DNA from: an uncultured Clostridia bacterium
Lineage (GTDB): Bacteria > Bacillota > Clostridia > UMGS1883
Length of the DNA: 33,051 nt
Assembly: GCA_947629005.1 (NCBI GenBank)
Contig: CANRCD010000017.1
Coordinates: forward strand, 1 to 33,051
Direction of reading: 5' to 3'
The notes under the pieces are model-generated. The model ran no database searches and was not told the DNA's origin. It was given only the letters and a program-made list of their open reading frames with translations. Within the stretch, counting starts at the first letter, position 1; each line of letters begins with the position of its first letter. Positions 14,801 to 21,750 of the stretch are shown here, piece after piece. The position numbers and the translations under genes are program-made.

Positions 14801-15402
14801 ATGGGCTGCTGGGGCGCGTTGTGGATGAAGGCCGCTTTTACCAGCTTGAGCTGAAAAATGAAAACGACGGCCTTATCTGGGCTATATGGCGGGCTGACGG
14901 AGCGAACTGGATTCAGCTTGCCGGCGGCCCCATCGAGGCCGAGGGCTTCGTTACGCTCAGAATGGACATACAGGGCAGCGAGATCAGCGCCTTTGCCCTT
15001 ACGGACGGAGGCTGGACGCCTCTCGGAGCCTGCGCCGACACCGCCTACGCCTCGGGCGGTATGGGGCTGAGAACGCATAATACCGACGGCAGCTTTGCTG
15101 ACGTCGCGGCCTTTGGCCTTGCCGAGCCCTCAGGCGAAGGAGGCGAAATAAAGGATATTGCCGTTTCAAGCGGCACGGTTCGTTCGGTTCGGGTGTCCCT
15201 TTCGGAAAATACCGAGGCCGGAGCCCTCCTGACCGCCGCGAGGTACGGTGCGGACGGCGAGCTTTGCGAATGTGCCCGCGCATTGGTTGATTCGTCCGGC
15301 AGGGCGGAGTTTGTTAAGGACTTCCCTCTTGGCGGGACAAGGCTTTTCGTCTGGGAGGACGCCGAGTGCATTCGTCCCCTCTGCGAACCACTGGATATCT
15401 GA
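11899..15402 (+). CDS. Secreted multi-domain GH2 glycosidase (beta-galactosidase type)
   Basis: An 1167-residue enzyme with a GTG start; the signal peptide (MKKAIKYTFGIAVVFTLIFA..., cut after AKA near residue 26) supports it. Order of domains: GH2 sugar-binding sandwich (about 35-190), Ig-like domain (190-295), TIM barrel (about 300-575) with NRHEQ near 322, acid/base Glu422 in WGVRVNES and nucleophile Glu484 in KPFISSEHSW, then DUF4982/Ig-like C-terminal domains (about 590-770), a beta-sandwich with TTAQAGCYKND (about 785-905), a LamG-like module (about 910-1080) and a short end module with RLFVWEDAECIRPL (1085-1167). GH2 enzymes remove terminal beta-linked galactose, mannose or glucuronic acid; the WGVRVNES form is typical of DUF4982-carrying members. 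Exported, not anchored. It has its own promoter. Confidence 0.88.
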   Translation: MKKAIKYTFGIAVVFTLIFAAMEAKAMEGRETLNFNTGWLYSPVDYSNGELLTLDDSGFERVSVPHANTVLDTHKGGDFQNQIEKYRFVSWYRRHFTLGSEYAGKRLIVEFEGVATVTDVYINGAKLGEHKGAYTGFSYDITDYVNLGADNVLAVRVDSARRADIPPEGGQVDYCLFGGIVRDVRMTAVNPTYITDAFLSTPDLSAEGGAVRSAVSVRNLSGKSASLAVETVIYDKDGAEAARAVSGEKLVSDGGSFTFDTPEISNPHLWSVDDPYLYTAEVSLIENGAAVDTYETKIGLRWFEFSDTSFYLNGKKLVLRGVNRHEQWPYQGRAVPDKLQVRDADMVKETGFNAVRCSHYPQDPSFLSRCDELGLIVFEEAPGWQHVGDAAWKEVYKDNLCEMIIRDRNHPSIVTWGVRVNESFDDHDFVSESSSLAKSLDPTRPTHGVRRSESYDGTEMIEDIFCANYIYPEDPRFKPFISSEHSWEHWTDGFGLPGATDAQAAEFTKSFADVVDYYYRNDYCLGGFAWSMFDYNNEVNYTNTGNVFYSGMYDIFRLDKPVAHFYRAQKEPEEAVELYIANYWTESSPSTVEVYGNCDEVELFVNGRSVGRTEPNLYMNVPHPAFRFENVAFEAGTLTAVGYIGGEEAARTERRTPGSAAKIAVTPDFGELVADGSDMTCVAVELLDENGTCLPYADNEVQISLSGPADLICESPVRLEGGRIGFIVKSLYHRTGVVVCTVSADGVESGRCEIVINDYNDENVVPYSEGAASVSPLGIEDVNDTNARFDYGAGWLTTAQAGCYKNDNHYSNNAGDMLTVSFSGDRLQWYGSKAPNHGVAAFSLDGGEESFVDCYAASRADALLLYDTGSIGRGEHVLTVRVTGERNALATDCYVNADRVRVFADSAAIRGNLLTDGWRTDGISWSVEGGGLTQSDAAFGDHTALAEALPDMTLRATVPVPTSNDTGYGLLGRVVDEGRFYQLELKNENDGLIWAIWRADGANWIQLAGGPIEAEGFVTLRMDIQGSEISAFALTDGGWTPLGACADTAYASGGMGLRTHNTDGSFADVAAFGLAEPSGEGGEIKDIAVSSGTVRSVRVSLSENTEAGALLTAARYGADGELCECARALVDSSGRAEFVKDFPLGGTRLFVWEDAECIRPLCEPLDI

Positions 15403-15406
15403 AATC

Positions 15407-15713
15407 TAAAAGGCGATGTAAAAACCTGCTCTGTAACTTGGCCGCGCGGGGCCGATTAAAAAACCGCGTCAGGACGGATGAAAATCGGTTCGCGCAGGCG
15501 GCTTGCTTTTGCCCCCGAGCAAACCCTCCCTCGGTGTACATAAGTACGCCGAGGGAGATTTTCGTTCGCGGTTCAGGGCGTAAAATGAATGAAATCCGCT
15601 CAGTAGAGCGGATTTTCCACATTAATTTATTCCCATTTTACAATGCTCATGGCTGCCTTAAATCAAGACTTTCAGCCCTTGAACGGTTTGCGCGGCTTTT
15701 TACGGCTCTTTTG
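15407..15713. repeat. MITE-like structured intergenic repeat, copy A
   Basis: This copy fills nearly the whole 322-base gap between the GH2 and EamA genes and is homologous along its length to 21224-21556. Its ends form an imperfect inverted repeat (GATGTAAAAACC on the left; GCCGTAAAAAGCC when the right end is read on the other strand). Inside are hairpins: CTCCCTCGG (15526-15534) with CCGAGGGAG (15549-15557), and AAATCCGCTC (15592-15601) with GAGCGGATTT (15606-15615). Copy B has the same hairpins with changed but still paired bases. No transposase is present. It could be a MITE or a structured non-coding RNA; the open frames across it are not conserved. Confidence 0.72.
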
Positions 15714-15724
15714 TATATGTAAAG

Positions 15725-16609
15725 CTATCGCTCATTGCGTTGGGGCAGGTTCAGCAGCGCTATGGCGGCGAAAATCAGCGTTATGCCCGCCGCGCTTCTG
15801 AGGCTGAGTCCTTCGTGGAATACGACGGCTCCGGCTATAGTCGCAACCATGGGTTCGGCAAAGGCAAGCACCGACGCCCTGCCCGCCTCTATGTGTTCAA
15901 GACCGACGGTGTAGAGCAGGTACGGCCCGAAGGTCGAGATTAGCCCCAGTCCGAGCGCAGCCATAAGCGCCCCGCCGTTGTTCGCAAGTATGGTAACGGC
16001 CTCGGCTGCTCCGGCGAACGGAGCGAGGCACAGTGTGGATACGACAAAGGTATAGAAAATTACCGTGAAGGTGTGGTATTTTTGTAACGCCACCTTGCCG
16101 AAAATGCTGTACGTAGCGTAGCCCATTCCGGAGCCCACGCCTGCAAGCAGCCCCAGCGGGCTTATCCCGCCCGAGGCGAACCCGCTGACCAGCACGCATC
16201 CTAAGAAGGCCAGCGCAAGCGCAACAAGCTTCACACCGGTAATTTTTTCCTTAAAAAACACCGCCGACATCAGCATAACAAAAAACGGCGCAGTGTAAAG
16301 CAGTATCGACGCCGTGGAGAGCGTTGTTATCCTTATTGTGGTGAAGTAGCACACGTTGAAGAACACTATGCTAACAAGGCCTGTGCCGAGGAAAATCCAG
16401 ATATCCCGCGCTTTTATGCAAAAGAGCGTCCTGTCCTTTACGGCCAGCAGAGCGCCCATGCAAACCATAACGATAACGCTGCGCACAAACGTCATTTGGA
16501 GCGGCGAAAGCCCCGCCGCTCCCAGCGGCCGCGAAAACAGTCCTATAAGCCCCCAGCCCGAGGCCGCGGCCAATATCTCCGCTACGGATATCCAAGATTT
16601 TTTCCCCAT
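15725..16609 (-). CDS. EamA/DMT-family membrane transporter
   Basis: A 294-residue protein with about ten hydrophobic segments in two homologous halves, the pattern of the EamA (drug/metabolite transporter) family. Typical stretches are SGWGLIGLFSRPLGAAGLSP in the first helix pair, ILLYTAPFFVMLMSA in the fourth, and RASVLAFAEPMVATIAGAVVF in the second half. The ATG at 16609 is chosen since an AGAAGG site precedes it and the first helix follows at once; 11 upstream codons are excluded. Members export amino acids, sugars or small metabolites, but the substrate cannot be read from sequence. It stands alone, leftward, between the GH2 and GH43 genes. Confidence 0.9.
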   Translation of the reverse strand: MGKKSWISVAEILAAASGWGLIGLFSRPLGAAGLSPLQMTFVRSVIVMVCMGALLAVKDRTLFCIKARDIWIFLGTGLVSIVFFNVCYFTTIRITTLSTASILLYTAPFFVMLMSAVFFKEKITGVKLVALALAFLGCVLVSGFASGGISPLGLLAGVGSGMGYATYSIFGKVALQKYHTFTVIFYTFVVSTLCLAPFAGAAEAVTILANNGGALMAALGLGLISTFGPYLLYTVGLEHIEAGRASVLAFAEPMVATIAGAVVFHEGLSLRSAAGITLIFAAIALLNLPQRNER

Positions 16610-16656
16610 GCTGTCGCCTTCTTTCGATTTTTTCCGCCGCACGCGACGCTTCCTTT

Positions 16657-16685
16657 ATACTAACACACCGGAGCGGAAATTTCAA
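16657..16685 (-). promoter_or_regulatory. Promoter of the EamA transporter gene
   Basis: Read leftward: TTGAAA (16680-16685), 17-base spacer, TAGTAT (16657-16662). Confidence 0.55.
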
Positions 16686-16799
16686 GTCCGAAAGGGAAAT
16701 ATCACAAAATCCCATATATAAAATCACAAATCCATATATGAAGCTCAATTGCAATTTGGTATATTAAAAATGAGAGAATATAGATTTGGGAGTGAGAAA

Positions 16800-18479
16800 A
16801 TGAAAAAAGTATTGGCCGCCCTGCTTGCGGCGGGGCTCGTCTGCGCCACGGCCTCGGCCACGAATCCCGAAATAACCGGTCCCGCGCAGTACTACGATGT
16901 GAACAAGAAGCAGAATGTTGACACCGCCCTCGTCTACGGCGGCGACCCCGCCGTGCTGCTGGACGATGACGGCACGGTCTACCTTTACATCGGCGAGGAC
17001 ATCGGCGACGGCGGGTATTACAATATGCCGAACTACCTTTGCTATTCATCGAAGGACCTTATGAACTGGAAATACGAGGGCATACCGCTTAAGGCCGCCG
17101 ATTTCAGCTGGGGCAGCAATAAGGACGCTTGGGCCGCGCAGGTGGTGAAGCACGGCGGAAGGTACTATTTCTATAACAGCAAAAATTCGGACGGCATATC
17201 CGTTGCGGTGAGCGACAGCCCCACCGGCCCGTTCACCGACGCGCGGAGCGGCAAGCGGCTTATCGAGCCGAACTGGACTCACGGCAAGGTCGGCTGGGAC
17301 GACATCGACCCCACCGTATGGGTTGAAAACGACGAAAACGGCACGGAGCGCCGCTACCTTTGCTGGGGCAACAGCAATATCTATATGGCCGAGCTCACCG
17401 ACGACATGATTAACCTCACGGACAAAAACGGGGACGGAATAATTAACGGCGGCGATATAACCGAGCTTGAGATTGACGGTATTCCAGCGGACAGCCAGTA
17501 CACCGAGGCCCCGTGGATATATAAGCGCGGCGGGCTTTACTACATTTTCTTTGCCAGCAATTGGCACGAGGATCTGAGCTACGCCACAAGCGAGAGTATA
17601 TGGGGCCCATATCGGTATGCGGGTCTTGTGATGGACGTGGGAGCGAGCAGCAATACCAACCATCCCGCTGTGCTCGACTTTAACGGCGAGACTTATCTTA
17701 TCTACCACACGGGAGCACAGGAAAACGGCGGCGGTTATCTCAGAAGCGTGTGCATCGACCGCCTTGTGTTCGACGAAAACGGCGGCGTGGCCCAGCTTGA
17801 GGAGAGCAGCGTTGGCCTCGACGGAACCGCCGTAAAGCTCATAGCCGGCGGAGAAGCGGTTTTTCATAACCATTTTGACAATTCGCACGAGCCCGCCGAC
17901 TATCCCATGGGCGGCTACCTTAGCCTCGGCGGCGACGGACTTTACGAGACCGACAGCCTGTGGGAGCTGGTTTCCGGAAAGGTGGCGGGCGAAAATCACG
18001 TTTCCATACAGTCCGTAAATAAAATGGGATATTATGTGACAAACCAACGCGGCGTGGCAAAGCTGCTTCACGATAACAGCGGCACCGCGGAATCCCGCGC
18101 CGAGCGCACCTTTATTCAGGCGGAAACGAACGGCGGAGTTACCTTCGAAAGCCTTTATGAAAGAGGCAAATACCTTGCCGTGAACAGCCGCGGCCGCATA
18201 GTTATGGCCGATGAGCCGACGGTGTTTGAGGTTCGTCCATTTGTGCTCAGAAGTACGGTCACGGCTGCCGCTACGGATGGCAAAATCACAGTTACGGCCG
18301 AGTGCGAGCCGAACGTCACCGCGGTAATCGTTATTCGCGGCGACAAAACCGTAATTGGCTACGGAGCCTCCGACAGCGAGGGAAACCTCAGCTACAGCTT
18401 TGTGCCGGAGGCCGCCGGAGAATACGAGATAAGCTGCCTCGGCAGAACAGTCAGGGTCAGCTTTGGAGGTGAGCAGTAA
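16800..18479 (+). CDS. Secreted GH43 glycosidase with AbfB-like module
   Basis: A 559-residue exported enzyme (signal MKKVLAALLAAGLVCATASA). Residues about 25-345 form a five-bladed GH43 propeller with the three acidic residues: Asp49 in YGGDPAVL (base), Asp170 in DDIDPTVW (pKa modulator) and Glu236 in YTEAPWIY (acid). GH43 enzymes are inverting arabinofuranosidases, xylosidases or galactosidases. Residues about 355-480 resemble an AbfB/CBM42-like beta-trefoil (HNHFDNS..., MGYYVTNQRG, RGKYLAVNSRGR), which in known cases binds arabinofuranosyl branches, so arabinan or arabinoxylan is a reasonable substrate. The last ~80 residues form an Ig-like domain. The stop codon overlaps the next gene's ATG by one base, so the two are made together. 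Confidence 0.88.
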   Translation: MKKVLAALLAAGLVCATASATNPEITGPAQYYDVNKKQNVDTALVYGGDPAVLLDDDGTVYLYIGEDIGDGGYYNMPNYLCYSSKDLMNWKYEGIPLKAADFSWGSNKDAWAAQVVKHGGRYYFYNSKNSDGISVAVSDSPTGPFTDARSGKRLIEPNWTHGKVGWDDIDPTVWVENDENGTERRYLCWGNSNIYMAELTDDMINLTDKNGDGIINGGDITELEIDGIPADSQYTEAPWIYKRGGLYYIFFASNWHEDLSYATSESIWGPYRYAGLVMDVGASSNTNHPAVLDFNGETYLIYHTGAQENGGGYLRSVCIDRLVFDENGGVAQLEESSVGLDGTAVKLIAGGEAVFHNHFDNSHEPADYPMGGYLSLGGDGLYETDSLWELVSGKVAGENHVSIQSVNKMGYYVTNQRGVAKLLHDNSGTAESRAERTFIQAETNGGVTFESLYERGKYLAVNSRGRIVMADEPTVFEVRPFVLRSTVTAAATDGKITVTAECEPNVTAVIVIRGDKTVIGYGASDSEGNLSYSFVPEAAGEYEISCLGRTVRVSFGGEQ

Positions 18480-20488
18480 TGAAAAAGCTTTTGTTTGTGC
18501 TTGCGGCTTTGACGCTTTTCATAGGCTCAACAGCATTTGCAATGGATATTCAGCACTTTGAGGATCGGCTTAACGGTCCCGCTGTGGTGAGCAACGCCCT
18601 CGACTCCGGCGGGAGCGCCGACTATACCGAGGGGTACCGCGGCCGAGGTCTTGCGCTCGACGGAAAATATGGCCTTGACCTCGGGAACGTGGGCGGTACG
18701 TTTTCGGTATCGGCCATGGTGAACGTCACCTCGAACGGCGAAACAAAGACCGTGTTTTTCAAGAACATGGGTACTAAGGATAATCAGAACTGGACGGGAG
18801 TTCTCTGCGCAAACGGTAAGCCAACTTTCTGGGCGACAAGCCTTAATTGGCAGGCGCGGCCAACCACCGCCGAAAACAGCCTCAATAAGTGGATACACCT
18901 CGTTTATACGGAAAATAACGGCGCAGCCGCGCTTTACGTGAACGGCGAGCAAGTGTCCTCGGGAACGGTAAACGCTGCCGCCGGCAGGCTTTATCTCGGC
19001 GCCACATACTGGGAGGCCGACGCCATAACCGGCGCCGTCGACGAGCTTCAAATTTTTGATACCTGCCTTTCCGCCGCCGAGGTGAGGGCCCTTGCCGACG
19101 GTTTTTTCAATGCCGGCAGTGAAACGCTTTTTGCCTCGTATGAGTTCCCCTCGGACAAGCTCGTCAGTGATCTTGACCTTTCCGCCGTGCCCGGCGGAAA
19201 GGATGTAGTCTGGACATCGAACAACCCCGCAGTGCTCTCGCCTGACGGCGTCGTTACACGACCCGTCCAAAACACCCCCGTCACGCTGACGGGTACGCTC
19301 GGCTCCGTGACGCGTGAGTTCAGGTTCACTGTGCTCGCCAAACCCGATCAGGTGAACGATAGGGTCATCCTTTCTTATATTTTTTCGGGTGACGGCGCCG
19401 TCACTCAGGACGTGCGCCCCAGCGATTACGTTGTTGACGAAAGCGGCAACGGCAACCATGGCATTGTCTACGGTGGTATGGAGGGTGGCGTGTTTGACGG
19501 CGTGGACGACTATATTCAACTGCCGAAGGGCATTCTGAGCGGGCACGACGAATTTACCATAGTTTTGCGCCTGACTCCTCAGATAACCAAAACCCACCAG
19601 TTCACATTTTGCTTCGGCAACGGAACCAATGAATATTTCTTCCTTAACACCTCGCGCCCCGGCCTTGGCAACCTGCGCGCGGCCATAACCACAGGCGGTT
19701 CCGGCGCGGAGAAGGATCTCGTCCATACTCCCGGCATTCACAGCGGCGAACAGGCCGATATTGTTATAACCGCCACGGGCAGCTTTTACAAAATGTACCT
19801 TAACGGCGAGCTCGTCTCCGCCGCCGACCTCGGCACGGCCGTATCGGATTTGGGCGAGACCGCGATGAACTATCTGGCGAAATCTCCCTATCCCGATCCT
19901 ATGTTTAAAGGCGAGCTTCAGGAGTTTACGATTTATTCCTATGCCATGGATGACGATGAGGTTTACGCGGCCTATCACCGTGAGGGACCCACGCCTTCGG
20001 GCGGCGAATATATAACCGGCGTGACGATGGACGAGGTTATCAGGCTCGATTTCAGCCGTTTCTGCATGGCTGCTGTGTCGCTCTATGACGAGAACGGCTC
20101 GCTGATAAGGGCCGCTGCCGTCAAGGTTTCGGACGACAGCCTTAGGACAGAGCTTAATGCCGAGGGAGCGGCTTGCGCGGAGATCGCGGCCTTTGACGCG
20201 GCCACCGGCATAGTTAAAGACAGGGTTACCGTGTCACGCGGCGGCGGCATACTGGCCTACGCCCATAACGGGGGCAGTCTTACGGTGGTCAACTTTACGG
20301 ACGAAAACGCCTCAGCCGCGGTCTTGTTTGCCGCTTACGACGGTGATAAGCTGAAAAGCGCCAATATTACAACCGTCCCCGTAGATGCAGGCGGTTTTGT
20401 GGCCCTGCCTGTGAACGTACCCGAGGGCAGCCGTCTGATGGTGTGGAGGCTCGCGAGCCTTGCGCCGGTGAAGGAGCGGCGGCAGTAG
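18479..20488 (+). CDS. Secreted two-LamG carbohydrate-binding protein
   Basis: A 669-residue exported protein (signal MKKLLFVLAALTLFIGSTAFA). It contains two concanavalin-type LamG domains: about residues 25-210 (with KWIHLVYTENNGAAALYVNG and VDELQIFDTCLSAAEVRALA) and about 295-500 (opening with SGNGNHGIVYGG). Between them is an Ig-like domain of the bacterial 'atrophied' type (VVWTSNNPAVLSPDGVVTRP). The last ~150 residues hold another beta-rich part that ends in SRLMVWRLASLAPV. No glycosidase active site is evident, so it probably binds glycans for the coupled GH43 enzyme. Translation start overlaps the GH43 stop (TAATG) and GGAGGTG lies in the end of that gene. Confidence 0.8.
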   Translation: MKKLLFVLAALTLFIGSTAFAMDIQHFEDRLNGPAVVSNALDSGGSADYTEGYRGRGLALDGKYGLDLGNVGGTFSVSAMVNVTSNGETKTVFFKNMGTKDNQNWTGVLCANGKPTFWATSLNWQARPTTAENSLNKWIHLVYTENNGAAALYVNGEQVSSGTVNAAAGRLYLGATYWEADAITGAVDELQIFDTCLSAAEVRALADGFFNAGSETLFASYEFPSDKLVSDLDLSAVPGGKDVVWTSNNPAVLSPDGVVTRPVQNTPVTLTGTLGSVTREFRFTVLAKPDQVNDRVILSYIFSGDGAVTQDVRPSDYVVDESGNGNHGIVYGGMEGGVFDGVDDYIQLPKGILSGHDEFTIVLRLTPQITKTHQFTFCFGNGTNEYFFLNTSRPGLGNLRAAITTGGSGAEKDLVHTPGIHSGEQADIVITATGSFYKMYLNGELVSAADLGTAVSDLGETAMNYLAKSPYPDPMFKGELQEFTIYSYAMDDDEVYAAYHREGPTPSGGEYITGVTMDEVIRLDFSRFCMAAVSLYDENGSLIRAAAVKVSDDSLRTELNAEGAACAEIAAFDAATGIVKDRVTVSRGGGILAYAHNGGSLTVVNFTDENASAAVLFAAYDGDKLKSANITTVPVDAGGFVALPVNVPEGSRLMVWRLASLAPVKERRQ

Positions 20489-20510
20489 TTTAAAATATGT
20501 GCGGACTTAT

Positions 20511-20556
20511 GAATCCGCGGGAGCGCAATGTGTTCTCCTGCGGGTTCTTTGTTTTT
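20511..20556 (+). terminator. Terminator of the GH43-LamG operon
   Basis: A 13-bp stem with G-U pairs (20511-20523 with 20535-20547) followed by TTTGTTTTT. It lies 22 bases after the LamG gene. Confidence 0.8.
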
Positions 20557-20663
20557 ATTATGAGCCATAGGGAGCCCGACGAGCTTTTGAGGAATAGGAC
20601 ATAAACCGCCGCAGTGGGTTTAGCGCTTCGGAAAATGTTTTTTTAAATACATAAAAATTTTGC

Positions 20664-20692
20664 TGTACTTTTGCCTAAGTTTGTGCTATAAT
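20664..20692 (+). promoter_or_regulatory. Promoter of the first stalk-domain gene
   Basis: TATAAT at 20687-20692 is perfect; the -35 box at 20664-20669 (TGTACT, 17-base spacer) is weak. A CGGAGG ribosome binding site follows at about 20711-20717. Confidence 0.55.
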
Positions 20693-20725
20693 AAAAATAA
20701 CATAAGAAAAACGGAGGTTTTATAT

Positions 20726-21214
20726 ATGAGAAAAGCAAGCGTAAAACGCATGGTTGCCATTTTGGCGGCTATAACGGCGCTCTGCCTCAGTTTTGGCGCC
20801 TTTGCGGCAGGCGGCGCGACGGAAATTAAGCTTCAAATCGGCAACCCCGCCATGACGGTTGACGGCGCTCAACAGGAGATAGACCCTGGCCGAGGCACCG
20901 CGCCCATTATTCAGGACGGGCGTACACTGCTCCCCATACGCGCCGTGATTGAGGCGCTTGGCGGCGGCGTTATCTGGGATCAGGAGACGCAGACGGTCGT
21001 TCTCTCATGCGGTAATGACATAATTACAATGGTTATCAACGATACGACCGCCTTTATTAACGAGGACGCTCAGACACTCGATGTGGCTCCCGTTGTGATT
21101 GACGGGCGTACCATGCTTCCCATACGCTTTATTGCCGAGGGCTTTAAACTGGATGTTGACTGGGATCAGGAGACCAAGACCGTAACCGTGTCCGTTCCCG
21201 CTGAGGCCGAGTGA
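20726..21214 (+). CDS. Secreted stalk-domain protein (copper amine oxidase N-like)
   Basis: A 162-residue protein with a signal peptide (cut near residue 29, after FGAFA) and two tandem halves of the 'copper amine oxidase N-terminal' fold (Pfam Copper_amine_oxidN): GRTLLPIRAVIEALGGGVIW near 70-90 and GRTMLPIRFIAEGFKLDVDW near 127-146. The catalytic domain of copper amine oxidases is absent, so the name does not mean enzyme activity. In Clostridia such domains are stalks or binding modules of surface proteins. It is a paralogue of the lipoprotein at 23802-24308. The start is fixed by ACGGAGG before the ATG. It is followed by repeat copy B. Confidence 0.88.
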   Translation: MRKASVKRMVAILAAITALCLSFGAFAAGGATEIKLQIGNPAMTVDGAQQEIDPGRGTAPIIQDGRTLLPIRAVIEALGGGVIWDQETQTVVLSCGNDIITMVINDTTAFINEDAQTLDVAPVVIDGRTMLPIRFIAEGFKLDVDWDQETKTVTVSVPAEAE

Positions 21215-21223
21215 GAAATAAAT

Positions 21224-21556
21224 AAAAAGGGGCTGTAAAAAAACTTGCTCCGTAATCTGGAGGCAGGGGGCCGTCCCAAAAAATCGTGCGGAACAAACGA
21301 AAATCAGCTCGCGCAGGCGGCCTTCGCCGCCGAGCGAGCCCTTTCGACGGCGCACATAGGTACGCCGAAGGTGATTTTCGTTTGTAGTTCAAGGGCATAA
21401 AAATGAGAAAATTCGCTCGTAAGGGCGAATTTTCTACATTAAAATTATTTTATTACCGAAAAATTATTTTATTACCGATTATTTAATGCTCAAATTCGCC
21501 TAAAAAAAGCTTTCGCCCTTGAACGGTCTGCGCGACTTTTTTACGGCCTCTTTTTT
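21224..21556. repeat. MITE-like structured intergenic repeat, copy B
   Basis: Homologous to copy A at 15407-15713. Terminal inverted repeats: left GGGGCTGTAAAAAAACTTGC, right end read on the other strand AGGCCGTAAAAAAGTCGCGC. A 14-bp perfect stem (21293-21306 with 21372-21385) encloses two smaller hairpins, one with GGCGGC-CTTC-GCCGCC. A further hairpin pairs AAAATTCGC (21408-21416) with GCGAATTTT (21425-21433). Compared with copy A one C-G pair has become T-A, and G-U pairs of copy A are Watson-Crick here. It contains an extra direct repeat (AATTATTTTATTACCG twice near 21445-21480). The rest of the 536-base gap up to 21750 holds a small inverted repeat and the next promoter. Confidence 0.75.
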
Positions 21557-21686
21557 ATTGCTTGAGCCGCTTGGGTTTCCGCCTTGCTTGCGCTGCCCCA
21601 TGGAAGCTTTTCGCCGTTTATAACGCCGCCGCTTACTGCCAAGCAGGTATACTTTTTAAGTATGACATTATATTTAATATATGTAT

Positions 21687-21715
21687 TTGATATTTTGACT
21701 TCGCTTTGATATAAT
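21687..21715 (+). promoter_or_regulatory. Promoter of the DUF362-flavodoxin gene
   Basis: TTGATA (21687-21692), 17-base spacer, TATAAT (21710-21715). A second TTGACT at 21695 overlaps the spacer but is less well placed. Confidence 0.65.
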
Positions 21716-21750
21716 TATGCTATAAGAAAAATGAAAGCGAGGTATTGACC

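Noticed and set aside
15366-15722. Open frames across repeat copy A (both strands) and copy B.
   Set aside because: No ribosome binding sites, and the two repeat copies do not keep the same protein sequence, whereas the hairpins are kept.
20726-21214. Copper amine oxidase enzyme activity for the stalk-domain proteins (also 23802-24308).
   Set aside because: Only the N-terminal stalk fold is present; the catalytic domain with the TPQ tyrosine and copper ligands is missing.
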